Assembly (NCBI GenBank): GCA_019055375.1
Contig: JAHQIW010006032.1
Span: 1-64,000 of the forward strand
From: Parelaphostrongylus tenuis
Lineage: Eukaryota; Nematoda; Chromadorea; Rhabditida; Metastrongylidae
Direction: 5' to 3'
DNA length: 64,000 bases
The notes below the pieces were generated by a model. That model was not told the DNA's origin. It saw only the letters and a program-made list of their open reading frames with translations, and searched no databases. Below, piece by piece: positions 11,640-23,160 of this stretch; position 1 is the stretch's first letter; the number at the start of each line of letters is the position of its first letter. The position numbers and the translations under genes are program-made.

Positions 11640-12690
11640 GTCCAGCGTAGCGGATCAGTTTATCATCCTGTGCTACTAAGCAGAAAAAAACCTAATTTTT
11701 TCTCGGCTTTATGAATATGGCTAGGCCCTTTTGTTTGTATCAGGATTGTGTAAGAGATTTGCTATACACGTTTCATAAGTGCAAACTTCTTTTTTTGTTC
11801 CACATAGCCAATGAACCTTCTTTAAATGCTCAAGCGACGAGCTTGCTATTCCAATGTGCTACTTAATACTTTTCTCTGAGCGACGCTCAAAGTGAATTTC
11901 TTCCAAAAATCTATTTTGGTGGCATAAGTTTGCTGAGATTCCGGTTATTAGAATACTGCCAAAATTACGAAAAAAGCCACTTACAAACCCTAGCCGAGCA
12001 AACGAAGCAAATTGAGTCTAAAACGTAATACTGTTACAAAGCATTAGAGAAACACTTTGCATAAGCCAAACGCATTATTGAAGATCGCCGAGATTTGAGC
12101 TTCCAAATGACGAATAGAAGGAAAGGTGGAGGACAAAAATTTTTTTAGCAAAAAAGCTACCAAAAAGTCGTGCAACAAATGGATACATTCCGTCCCGATA
12201 GAATGAAGCAGTTACTGTTCACTTAAGAAGTGTCCAACTGGCTTTTATGATCACCATCCTGCTATCCGATGCACCTGTTTCGTTTTGTACGAGAACGAAG
12301 AAACATTGGTTGAAAAACGTAGATTTTGGAGAGCGAAATTTCTGATCAAGCATTGGCTCATCCATCGCAATCAATCCATATAGGCGAAACGTTCAGAATG
12401 CTCGTGCATTCTGGCCTTTCAAGGATGCTACAGAAGTCATCGGGTGCGAGTGTGTGAACATAAGGGTGAGTGTTATGAAAGCACTAGTATAATCGCAGAT
12501 TATAGGGACGTAAGGATAAGCTGTTGGCGCTGATCAATTCCTGAGGGTATGCGCCATACATTCGTCTTCAATTTTCAACTTCGTTTCAGTTGCTTAAATG
12601 CTATATCTGGCCTTTACAATGACTAGCGATGGTCCTACCGCTGTAGTAGAGTCATTCTACTTATCCTCTCACACAAGTTTTACACCTGTC
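11640..12690. other. No gene seen; duplicated non-coding DNA
   Basis: About 1 kb shared with 42240-43290. Frames are broken in both copies and I recognise no domain. Confidence 0.4.
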
Positions 12691-12694
12691 TGGT

Positions 12695-12812
12695 ACTAGT
12701 TTGCCGACCCCGAGAGTGCATGGCTTGATGAGTCTAGGAGCGCGATATCGAACCATCGACGTTGAGACGCAGAGCACCTCTAAGTACTACGCCACATGCA
12801 CGCCTATGGTGT
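12695..12812 (-). repeat. tRNA-derived SINE head
   Basis: The minus strand reads GTAGTACTTAGAGGTGCTC (A box-like) and ATGGTTCGATATCGC (B box). The paralogue at 43305-43405 is better kept, with GCAGTAGTTAGAGG and GGTTCGATCTCGC. The anticodon stem does not fold well, so it is a SINE head rather than a tRNA gene. Confidence 0.5.
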
Positions 12813-13294
12813 GCTATAAACCAACATAATAGTCAAAGAACGGCTGAATTACACTAACAGCGCAATGAAAAAAAGAATGGGAGAAATCTGCTGCATGGAA
12901 TGACGGGAATTTCAAAATGTTGTCAAATGTAAATCTCGAAAACCTTGAAAAGAATTTCTGTGAAGTCCTTGCTGGTATCCACCTACTTTCCGGTGAAAGT
13001 CTTCAGAAATGGTTTGTCTACAAAGGCCAGACACTCTCTCTATTAGTGAGAAACACCAATTCATTACTTTTTTCAATGTGCACCTTGTAATGCCAGTATG
13101 GCTTCACCAGCAATTTGTGCGAATTTAAGAAAGTAGTTCTAACCCCATCAAGAAACTTTATTTTGTTCAAAGATGATGAGCTCGCTTAGATAGTTTGAGT
13201 GACCTCACTGCCGATGCATTCGTCTTAACATCAGGTTGAATAAAAAAGTCATGAAAGGGAACAGCGGATCGAATGAGAGTAGTTAAAAAGATGC

Positions 13295-13690
13295 GGTGCC
13301 CAAGATTCTGTGGCAATTCCTGAGTTCCCACCTAAACACTTTTCGTCATCAATTAGTGTGCAACCACCTTTATGGTCGTTTTTGCAACTTGACAAATCCT
13401 ATAATGTGCCTAACGGAAGAGAAGGTGATTTTATGAGTTTGGGTACAATATACGTGATATAGCGTAAGCCATTGAAGGTAAATACATCGGCGAAACTTGT
13501 AAACCACTTCGTGTCAACATATAAGATTATGTAGATGGTGAATCGCAAAATTTCCACAGCTCTCCTCTAAGTACACGAAAGTCATGCAAGAATAACAGGG
13601 CCTGTTTGCAGAAGTCAAAAACGTCAATGCAGACGACTCCGAAATTATTTGGATAAATACTAGAGGTCAAATATTTTGATTGAATCGGTG
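13295..13690 (+). pseudogene. Penelope-like element remnant: zinc motif and GIY-YIG endonuclease
   Basis: The joined frames read LYGRFCNLTNPIMC, then REGDFMSLGTIYVI, then GKYIGETCKPLRVNI, DYVDGESQNF and HSSPL. This order (Cys-rich linker, VVY-like strand, YIGET, then an HVDG segment) is that of the C-terminal GIY-YIG endonuclease of Penelope-like retroelements, which nicks target DNA. Frameshifts and stops (for example after VNI) show it is dead. No reverse transcriptase was found upstream, so it is 5'-truncated. The paralogue is at 43885-44250. It lies 1.7 kb from hammerhead element A, which is notable because hammerheads are known in Penelope-like elements. Confidence 0.7.
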
Positions 13691-14519
13691 AAAAGATGGA
13701 AGACATATAGCATTCTACTAGCTCCTATGTGATTTGCACGTCTTAGTGCTTCCTATATTTTCAGCTGTTTTTACTGTCGTTGGAAGAATAAATGCCAGTA
13801 GAAGCTTTTGTCAGGATAAGCGAGACTGCTAAATGTGGCCAGAATTGCTGGCACATTTAAGCATGTTTATGGTGAAATATAATAGGAAATGCAGACTTCG
13901 TTACATTATCCTTCCTTTTGCACATACACAAGAGATGCTCATGAGGCAGTATGGTCCGAGCAGCCAGCAGAGTATGCAGGCAGAGAGCATGCGAGAAAAC
14001 CCTAGGAGCTGACATGACAAAAGTTATTTCTGGTTGCTATTAGAGGCCATGGATAAATTTGAAAGACCAACTCCTATTGTGAGAATTCTAGCGAGAATAA
14101 GATCTCTCCTTTACTGCTCCTCAATTGCAGCACAGAGTAGTTCCAACACTGCAGTCAAGGCGATGTCCTGAGAAGAGAGGGCTAAGCAACTTGATCAGTG
14201 ATAAAAAATGCTACCGAATAAGTTACATTCTTGTTTAGTTCATAACCGCTTATGTGACAGTTCATTAACAAGGCAAGCTCGTGTGACTTGCTCCATCAGG
14301 AGCGATCAAATGCATAAGTTAGGGTACGGTTTACCTAATCTTCTGCAAATGTTGGTGCGAAAAATACTTTGAAAAAACGGGTAGACCATTTTGTATATGT
14401 TAAAAGAATACACAGATGGGTAACACGGAGCTGAGCAGAACATTCCACGTATGGAAAGCATGGAGAGCAGGCATAATAGAAAAGATTTTTAGGTGAAATT
14501 TAACGCCTTAGAAAGGTAA

Positions 14520-15265
14520 TGTGTAATGCCAATGTTCACATCTTTTGAGCTATTTTGGAGAAATTTTCAAAGGACATTAGAAGTAGTGCCTTCAAATCAC
14601 TTATGACCTCTTCCATACGTCAGGACTGGTTTTCAACTTCAGCAGCAGCACTTCATGCATACGCAAGATTGTGCGGTTGGTCTCCATCAGCATAATTTGT
14701 AAGCTCTAGAACAAGAGAGCCATGAGTACTTGAAAAACTACTTATTATGCAAACAACATACACGTACTGAGCTTTTTCCTGCTGCTACGAAAGTATTCAG
14801 TTGAATAGATCGTACTTCAGTCTGCTACTTCTGAGCATTTGAGGATAGTGAAAGCTCAGAAACGTAGCCTTTCTGAATAGATGTTGTTATCAACAACTTC
14901 GCATGTGCTGAAAAAAATATGGCTTTTTTATAGAGTTAAATTTCTTACAGCGTCAGCAGTTATTCTGGAGTTGTTCCTTAGCCCCATTTATCGTCCATTT
15001 CTTCTCTGACATAAGTTAACCGAACTGGTGCGATACTAACGACCAATAACCTCCAAACAGTAAAAGTTCTTCTGGTGTGTGAATGATGTTACAGGTAACT
15101 TTTGCTGTCCTTCGCAAATATTGGAAGTGAACCGTTATCGCGAAGGTGCAGTGTAGCCAGCTCCACTAAGCGGCAATAAGATTGTGCTTCCTTGTCAACA
15201 CGCAAATGGTCACGGAAATGATAATAACTTTCTACAAGCTGTCTGACATGATCGGGAGTAGTGTA
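14520..15265 (-). pseudogene. Gene X fragment: unrecognised coding-like exons
   Basis: On the minus strand, 15265-15110 reads HVRQLVESYYHFRDHLRVDK, continuing EAQSYCRLVELATLHLRDNG. In the 45.8-45.7 kb paralogue the reading is nearly the same (RDHLRVDKEAQSYC unchanged), which suggests a former protein. About 14715-14520 follows behind a TTCTAG acceptor and reads ELTNYADGDQPHNLA and EEVISDLKALLLMSFENFSK with a stop between. Related segments are at 16440-17185 (minus) and 57540-58310 (plus). I do not recognise the family; helical, charged segments are all I can state. Confidence 0.4.
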
Positions 15266-15591
15266 GCAAACAATTTTTAGATAACGGATTCTGATAATTC
15301 AATAAAAAATGAGAGATGTCTAGTTGGGAAATATTTTTGGCTCATAAAAACGTACTCCGTGTTTATCAAAACTGAAATGTGATGAAAATATATTAAGTTA
15401 GCCTAGAAATCACTGTTATGAGGTCACATGTGTAATTATAGACGAAGAAAATACATGTTGTTCACAAAATGTGAGTCAAACTAGCCAAAGGGACAAAACG
15501 TTATAAATTGGAATTCTTATTAACTAAGCGCTTCTAGTGGTGCGTATAAACCTTCAAATATGACTCATCATGAGAACCATGTGAAAACTTT

Positions 15592-15671
15592 TGCGTCAGC
15601 GCGGTACTCGAACCCACATCTCAGTCTATCCGGGAGTGCGCGCGAACTCTAACCCTTTGCACTACTGACGC
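15592..15671 (-). repeat. tRNA-like module, left arm
   Basis: Acceptor-like ends GCGTCAG and CTGACGC can pair over 7 bp. It has a D-arm-like GTGC, an A box region TAGTGCAAAGGGTTAGAG, and a B box GGGTTCGAGTACC. The anticodon stem is not convincing, so I call a tRNA-derived SINE module. Confidence 0.55.
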
Positions 15672-15895
15672 CCATTTTCCACACCACTCTTTCTACGCTA
15701 CAATGCATCTATTCTATCTGTCAGCCGCCAACCGTCAACGGCCTGGCGCTGAGTAGTCGGTATCGACATTGAACCCAGTCACGTTGACAGATATGGGTAT
15801 TGATGATCAAGCGAAATTCTTTTTATTCGACCGCTTCTAGCAGTGGAAGGACAGATAGATGCGTTGTAGCATGGAAAGAGTGGTGTGCAAGATGG

Positions 15896-15971
15896 GCGAC
15901 ACTAGTGCAACAGGTTAGAGCACGCTCTCGGGATAGAGTGAGATGTGGGTTGGAGTCCGGTCTGGCCCAAA
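15896..15971 (+). repeat. tRNA-like module, right arm
   Basis: Contains TAGTGCAACAGGTTAGAGC (A box) and GGGTTGGAGTCCGG (decayed B box). The 3' acceptor strand is lost, whereas the left arm keeps it. Confidence 0.5.
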
Positions 15972-16439
15972 AGTTTTGCACATCACTCTACATCAAAGGG
16001 TATATTTGAAAGTTCATACCACCGCTAGAAGAGGGTAAATAAGAAGAATTCCGTTTGATCACGGAAATGTCACCACATATAGTGATTAGCATCATTTTTC
16101 ACATAATCGACGTTTCCTTCAGTTTACATTACAACAACTTTTGGATATTTCAAGAGCGAGAACATGTCAGTTCTAAATGATCATTAACACATATTATTGA
16201 ACTGCTCATTACATGTCACAGAATGCAAACGGTCACGTGCTTAGAAAGTGGACAAGTGCTTCTTCGTCACACTCAAGATCTGCACATGCATTAAATAATG
16301 GCAATGTATACAGAAGATTTTACGGCATAAATAGTACAAGATAGCGTTAGGTTTCCCAAGATGAGGAGAAATAATTATACATGTAACAAAAAAGGTTGCA
16401 TCAAGGTGCTGCAATTTCAGCGGTCGTCCGAAGAAAAAT

Positions 16440-17185
16440 CAGTATTCTAGCCCAGGAATCCAGAACATTATTTCGTAAGAATCTGAGATCGTTTTGGATA
16501 TAATCCAGAAATCAAAAAATAGACTGCGGAAAGATGTCGACTTTCAAACACGCGTATCGTCACGCTATCCCTGAAGCCCATTTTTTGAACCTGAGCAAGG
16601 TGCACTCCCTGGATATCCAGGACTCTGTGCAGCTGATCTTTGACAATAACTGAAAGAGATATAGATAAGGAAAGTAAGTGCTAGAAAAGCTGTTTATCAT
16701 GTGAGTAAACTCGTGCATTGAGTTTTTTTCGTTTGAGCTACGAAAGTATTTGGCTGAGTTAATAAGGAGTCAGCCTGGCTTTTCGAGGTTACAGCAAGGC
16801 CGCTATTACATCAGCCAGTCCTTGAATGGACGATATTAATAGCAACACCTATGCGCTCAAAGAAAGCAGCGGCCTTTCCGTAGCGTTCCATTCTTCAAAA
16901 TTTGTCGATCATATCTTTCCTTGCCAAATTTGAACGAGTTGGTCCATAATACTTACTGCACTCAAATATCATTCAGATACTAGGAGCTTCAGTCTTGCCT
17001 GAGCAACGCTGCAGATCGACGTCTTGCTATCTTTTTCTATTTACAACTAAAGTTCAGGTCATCACTTTGACGTGGAATTACTGTGTAAGCATCTCTTGAA
17101 GGCGGCAATAAATGTGTGCTTCCATATCACCACATTTCGACGTCAAGGAAATGATAATCTGTCTCCATAAGCCGTCTAACCATGT
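16440..17185 (-). pseudogene. Gene X related segment
   Basis: Minus strand: 17185-17090 reads VRRLMETDYHFLDVEMW then a stop, aligning with VRQLVESYYHFRDHL of 15.2 kb. About 16645-16440 follows TTTCAG and reads VIVKDQLHRVLDIQGVHLAQ and then VQKM. The plus-strand counterpart at 57540-58310 has the same two segments in the same order. Frames are broken. No family assigned. Confidence 0.35.
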
Positions 17186-17189
17186 CGCA

Positions 17190-18160
17190 ATGGTGCTGTG
17201 CTGCAGAATCTATAGAGTCAGGAGACTGACAATCAACCATGCTTTGACGAAACTTTGAATTGAGTAGAAATCTTTTAGTCATTGGAAAGTTATCGATGCT
17301 CAACAAAGCTTGATTTATGGTAGAAAAAAGATAGAAGCCTTCTCAAAAGTAATTTACATAAAGTCACCTGCGTCATTGCAGACGACGAGTGTGTTAACTT
17401 ATGTTATATGAGATATCTTACTTACAGAGTGTAAATCAACCAAGTACGTCAGAACTTTGAGGGGAAAATATCGGGCTACAATCAACTGAAACTGGTAGAT
17501 CGACGAGTGTTATAGATTTTAAACGAGGTTTATATGATTCTCTAGGTTTCATGTGCTCTCTAGTGAACGTTTGTAGAGGCGATTTGTCTACCAAAGCCAT
17601 ACAGGCACTTTGGCTTGTAAATAACGTCCGAACGCGTTACTTTCTTAGGCGTGTTTTTGTATATATTAGTCAAGAGCGATTAACACATTGGAGATTGTTG
17701 TTCATTGCAGGTGCTCACCATTCAGAGGGTTTGAGCATTTCACACCTGATGCCGAGAGATCTTTGCCTGTCGTTCAAAATCGATTTCTGGCATAGCCAGC
17801 AATCTTAGAGCTTCATTTCCAAATCAAACCGTCTACAAGAAAGCACAATGTGCAATAAGCAATTCTGTGGTGCTAAAGTGATAACTTGAATCAATGACTA
17901 GGCAGACTTTCTCCGAATCATTCACATTGATTAACCTCCACTGACTATAATCATTTACATCACGTGATGATCAGGTTGTTGATATTTGCATATCTTTTCA
18001 CTTAAAATGCTAAGCTGTGCATGGCCTCTCACTTCGGAAATGGAACCCTACATTTCTATCCATTCCCTGACAAGACTCTCAGTGAATTGTGAAATTTGAC
18101 TATTTGCTAAGAGTTTCGTGTTTACTCTAAGCGCGAAGTTGTAAATGAGTCGGCAGAGTA
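17190..18160. other. No gene seen
   Basis: Unique DNA between V1 and U2. An 85-codon frame at 17551-17808 has no recognisable domain and no paralogue elsewhere in the window. Confidence 0.4.
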
Positions 18161-18243
18161 GTACACGTTATCGTTGCGTAGATTCCTGTGTCATGAGCCT
18201 AGTAAAGATAACAATTGTGTTGAAACTTCTTTCTGCCTTTTTT

Positions 18244-18251
18244 CTTATCAG
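18244..18251 (-). promoter_or_regulatory. GATA site upstream of cathepsin B copy 2
   Basis: CTTATCAG, that is CTGATAAG on the minus strand, about 59 bp before the exon 1 ATG. In nematodes, gut genes are driven by ELT-2-type GATA factors that bind TGATAA. The same site is kept at 47886-47893 in the third unit, at the same distance. Confidence 0.55.
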
Positions 18252-18289
18252 AGCCATAGAAATATTCCATAGAAATTTCCAGGATTCCG

Positions 18290-18297
18290 TATAAAAG
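18290..18297 (+). promoter_or_regulatory. TATA box of cathepsin B copy 2
   Basis: TATAAAAG 13 bases before the presumed start codon at 18310. The same motif is found at 47929-47936 before the third unit's exon 1. The very short spacing suggests that transcription starts close to the ATG or that the leader is replaced by trans-splicing. Confidence 0.5.
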
Positions 18298-19149
18298 TTC
18301 GTCATCAACATGATAAGTGTATCTTTTTTTTCATGATGGTGAGTTGTCTCAGAGATTACTGCGTTTAAATAATTTTTTCAATAATTGGTCTAAAAATCAA
18401 AATAACTTCATTAGTGCCAGCTTGAATGTTACTCCTCAGTTTTTATGATACAAGCCTGCCATTATCTGAAGAAATAAAATTCCAATTGTAAACATGCAAT
18501 GGAGATCTTTTTTCAATTAAGAGAGTCCATGAGATGCCTTGTGATTCATAATCAATCAGTGTAAAGCATTTGCCATTTGGGTGTGCCATCCTTGGGGGAG
18601 TGGATTTTCGAACGTGATTTATGCATAATTCAAGAATGAACCGTAAGCACCAAATTCAGGTTTCCTTCTTTGTCGTGTGCAACCTGAGTTCTTGAATTCC
18701 GTAGTTGACCAATATGGATGTATGCCTTAAATGCCAAACAAATCTGTTTTTCTTTTACACAAGATGAGTGGATATATTAGAGTAGCCACCTTATCGAATT
18801 TCTACAGCAAGGCGCATTTTTCCAAAGTCGACAGAGGATTACGTAACCGTTTTTTGAAAATTCTATTTTAATGTAAAAAAACATGATTTGTTAATAGTTC
18901 CATTCCTTCCTGGAGAATCTAAATGCTCTGGTTCCTCATTCAGTGATTTGAAAGACGTGTTGAGTTATCGTCCTCATGAGCAAATAATTTAAGTGTAGCG
19001 GATGTCTTGAAGTTCAAAAAACCTGTATAAAGAAATCCTAAGATAGAGTAGACTTTCTTCACTTCTCTAGTTTTCTATATTCGGTTGTATCACCTGTTTT
19101 CCTGTTAATCATCGAGTAAATCGAGTGGACACCAGCAGCCCTTCTACTT

Positions 19150-19265
19150 TTCATCGTCGCTGGTGCAACGGTTAGCATGCGCACCAATAAAGAGTGAGAT
19201 ATGGGTTCGAATCCCGGCTGACGTAAACGCTTTGGAAGCGCTCTACACTATTGGTATATTGCAAC
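19150..19265 (+). repeat. tRNA-like SINE inserted in the LINE remnant of copy 2
   Basis: A tRNA-like module (19154-19224) with TGGTGCAACGGTTAGCATG and GGGTTCGAATCCCGG followed by a short tail. The corresponding place in copy 1 (about 300-320) lacks it. CTTCTACTTTTC before and CTTCCATTTTTT after resemble a decayed target duplication. Confidence 0.6.
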
Positions 19266-19289
19266 TTCCATTTTTTTTCTATGACGTGC

Positions 19290-20083
19290 AAGAGTAGCCC
19301 AGTGGGCCCTCCTCACTCGAGGAAATCGCTGAACGTCATATCTTTCGTCCAGATTTTCAAAAAAAATATGCCCATCAAGTCGGTGGCCTTTCTGTAGAGC
19401 GCTCGATTTCCCGAGGAATCCAGTCGGTAACGGCTCTCGTCCATCGCTTGCCGTTGAAGCGCATCACGTGTTCAGCTGCCTCATTCTCGATTGCCTGGCG
19501 TGTAGAATAGCATCCTTGACCTTCGATTGATGACGTAGGTCAGAGCTTCGGATCCTTTCTCTCAGTTCGAGATACGGGATATTCCTACCATCGATCTCTT
19601 CTTTCATCCTCCTTACTTAGCGACCAGGTTTCTGATGCATACGTTAGGTAGGGATTACTGTCGATTCAAAAAGGTGGGCACGGAGTAGGATGTTCTTCGT
19701 TTTTTTCCCCCAACGTCCTCGATGCTCTCAAACCTCCCGAGCCGCTCGTTTCCTCCCGACTCTGGAGCTAGGCCATTCATCATGTTGGTTTCATGACCTA
19801 GATAATGTAACTGGAGCATTTGGAGAGGTTCGTTCCGCTGAGCGTGAATGGGGTATTCAAAGCCCATCCGTTCTTAACGAACATCGTTGTCAAAGACATA
19901 TATCTTTTCACAGGCGTCGTCAAAATTGGTCAACATCTGTTCCGCGTGCCTGATGCCTAGTGTTATAAGGACGATACCATCAGCGAAGCCAATATGCTTT
20001 GATTGTTGGCCGTCGATTTTCACTTCGATGCCGTCCCATTCTAACTCCCATATCAACTTATATGTTAACACACAATAATTCAC
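19290..20083 (-). pseudogene. RTE LINE remnant in intron 1 of copy 2
   Basis: 20083-19874 reads WELEWDGIEVKIDGQQSKHI and FADGIVLITLGIRHAEQ, the reverse transcriptase palm. Further downstream on the minus strand come GNERLGRFESIEDV and C-terminal pieces. It is the orthologue of 290-1137. Its 3' part is interrupted by a SINE at 19150-19265 that copy 1 lacks. Confidence 0.75.
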
Positions 20084-21604
20084 GGAATACTATTGGCTCA
20101 CTGATAAATGAAATTTTTACTAATTAATATTTACTGTATAATCTATTCAGAAGCTAATCATCGTCGCCGTAAGTCTCTTGTCATCATGGGCATCCGCAAC
20201 CCTAGGCAGGAATGCTCGTGGTGAGCATTATAAATCCACATTAGAATATACGACAGCTGTCCATTAATGTTTTCATTGAGCATCAAAATAGTGTATTCTA
20301 ATCTACCAACTTAGGCGAGAAATTGTAGGTATGCAGAAAAATGAAGTGATTACTCCTGAGAGACAAGTTCTCACTGGCGATGCACTCGTGGATTACGTCA
20401 ATAATCAGCAACAGCTTTTCAAGGTGATACTTTATGCTTGCGTAGAACAATTTATAATAGTGCACTTTTTCAAAGTCGAGGTTGGCCTTACATTTCTGTT
20501 TTGGGTGCAATCAACTTGATTTGAGGCAAATATCACTCTCACACAACTCCTTTAAGTATTTTTTTCCTACCCAAATTTCCAAGCACCTCCGCACAGATAT
20601 TACAGCAAAACAAAATAATCTTTTCGCTCTCATTTCATTAGTTTAAAAAAATCAGGCAAATAAAGGAATTTAGGCCGAACCCGCAGCTGCAACTGAAGAG
20701 TTGAGGATGAAGATCATGAATTCAAAATTTGTCAGTGGAAATAAGAAACCTCGAGTGGACGAGATTGGAGAAGACGACTTCAAAATTCCCGATAGGTATG
20801 TCAAACTGGAGCTTATTTGCTAACGCAAAAAGTGCAAACAAACAAAATAGATAATCTTTCGAGAGGGGACATTCCAAATTTATCATAAGCTTCATCTGAG
20901 AAATTTTGGTCTGGAGTATTGAACATGAAAATTCTCATTGGTTGCGTGCACTGTATAGGTAGTAAGCTATCGGGTAACACAAGCTTCACCAGGAGCATCT
21001 GCATATCACATCTGAGATTAGAATAAAAAAATGGGAATGTATGGTTTTGTTTATAGCTTCGACGCTCGTGTTCAATGGCCCCACTGCCCTTCGATTTCTT
21101 ACATCCGTGACCAATCGCAATGTGGTGAGAATAGCTTATTAAAACTCTGATTTCTTATTGAAATTGAACGTGAAGGAAATGTTTGGAAGTTGAAGGATCT
21201 TGTTGGGCCTTTGCTTCTGCAGAAGCTATGTCAGACCGTGTTTGTATCGGTTCCCATGGCAATAAGACGGTAAGATGCGTCGAACACATCAAACTAAAAC
21301 ATTTTTTAGATAAAAAACAATAATTTCAGGTTGAACTCTCTGCAGACGACATCTTAAGCTGCTGCCACGAATGCGGTTTTGGGTAAGACCACACTCATAC
21401 GTTGCTGTAAAGCAAAGTTTTGCTTTACAGGGCGAACAAAAGTGGCTATCCTATAAGTTATCTCACAGCTATAATTTTCCTGAAAAAATTCAGTGCATGA
21501 ATGGCAACAATCGTGAAATAGAGAACATTGCTCTTAATGTTCGAACTTGAAGTTTTCAGATTCACTTTCTGGGCAAAGTAGAATTGCTTCTTTATTTAAT
21601 CTTA

Positions 21605-21985
21605 AAGGGAAAATGTGACAGCATGTTATGAGGCCTTTATGAAGTCTGTTATGGGACCTGTGCAGCACTAGACAACTGTTCCGCCTCTCTAGGCCTTCCA
21701 GATTTACGGTGCCCTTTGGTTAAGCCGATTCCTTAGAGGAATGTATCCTTATACACCTACTGATATAATAATCAAATTCGAAATTATTAAGCATCATGTG
21801 TCGAGCGAAAAATCCCCTGACAATGCAGTGACCACAGTCGAGTTGTGTGGCTGGTAGAATGAATCATACTTCCGAATTCGACTCATACAGAGACCCCACA
21901 CAAAAGGAATAATATTATGGTAATCTGGTAATCTATATGAGTGTCACAATAGACCCCATAAAAGGCTAAGAACATGCTATCAGAC
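21605..21985. repeat. Foldback repeat family 2, copy 2
   Basis: Orthologue of 2690-3065, with inverted ends CAGCATGTTATGAGGCC and AAAGGCTAAGAACATGCT. Confidence 0.55.
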
Positions 21986-22759
21986 TATAAGATTATTATT
22001 ACTTTGGAGCGAGGTCTACAAAAACGGTCGCAAATGAAGGTTAAAGGGGAAAGTCGCTGAATGTCAAGTGACTTTTTTTGATTAGCTACTCATACGGGTC
22101 ACGAAGATGTCAATAGCTTTCAAAATGTATTGTTGACGAGTAGTTCGGCTTCCAAGCACTTCATTTGATCACTTCATTGAACTCGTACACATAAAGAATG
22201 AGACCACCTTTTCCAAAGTGTTAAACTAATTTTAAGGACACGTGCTGGTGGAATTGGAAGAAAACCTCGTTCACTTAGAGATCTTGTTGCCGTCATCTTA
22301 CGAGACAGTTTAACTTGTGTCTATGCCTTTTGAACATGCCTATCTTTAGTCCTCCTGCATCACTTTCACTTTTCATCTGGACAATGGACTTTCAAACATC
22401 CGTAACTTGACACCAACGAGCAGCTCTTCGAGAAGGGGAGGGGGGGAAGCCAGCTAATTTTTGTCAAAAGCAAGACGAAATAACTGATCTAAGAAAAGAC
22501 ATTAACTGCAACGTCTATTTTCACGCAGTGGAGAATATGAACAAGAATTTTTTAAGACAAGCATTTCCAGTCTTTTGCTCATTTATCTAGAGTTCTAAAA
22601 TTACAACATTGGTTAGCTGTTTGCTGCTATGGTACTTCACAAAGAATTTTGCATTCACATGCAATCTTGCTTCTTCTTAGAACGTATTCTCGAGTTGCGA
22701 ATTAGCTACGCGAATGCAGCTGAGCTGCTGCTATTTTCCCAAACATTGTGTATCCTAAA

Positions 22760-23160
22760 AATCTTGTCCTATGAGAGGTTACCATAGGAACAAAAACATT
22801 GATTGCACTGGTTACAATACAGAAGACAAACTTTCTGTACACTTCGGCATTGGTAATCAATATAACTGTATATGTGGTAGTAGTGCCAGTTCGATGGCTG
22901 ATGTTTTGGCGACATCGTCTTTTTCAGCACTTTTATTTAACTCTTTATTTGATCCGTCATCCCAGTGTTTTTTCATTGTGCGGATCCCAGTATTTCTAGC
23001 ATTCAATATGTATTCCGTCTTCTTCTTGAGCTTTGAACAATTTCATAGAAAACTGGTTGAGCGAGTCTCACTGCAATCCCGAGAACAGCTTCAAGTGGCG
23101 CTCCATAGGGTGTTGCTGTCGGCTGCCGAAGCGTCGTCTTCAGAACCTAGACAAAACTAG
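22760..23160. repeat. Dispersed repeat family 3, copy 2
   Basis: Orthologue of 4127-4535 within the duplicated cathepsin B intron. It keeps GATGTTTTGGCGACATCGTC and the CTTCAGAACCTAGACAAA end. The 129-codon frame at 22771-23160 is not conserved in the other copies, so I do not call it a gene. Confidence 0.55.

Larger units (their letters stand above)
15520..16045. mobile_element. tRNA-like foldback element, copy 1
   Basis: Inverted arms each hold a tRNA-like module (15592-15671 minus, 15896-15971 plus) with flanks of the form GGTATATTTGAAAGTTCATA, ending in AAGAATTCC. About 220 bp lie between. The same foldback design appears at 34940-35330, 46060-46400 and 62780-63290. No protein is encoded. 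Confidence 0.65.

Noticed and set aside
22771..23160. 129-codon open frame as a gene
   Set aside because: It lies in repeat family 3 and is not open in the copies at 4127 and 53050.
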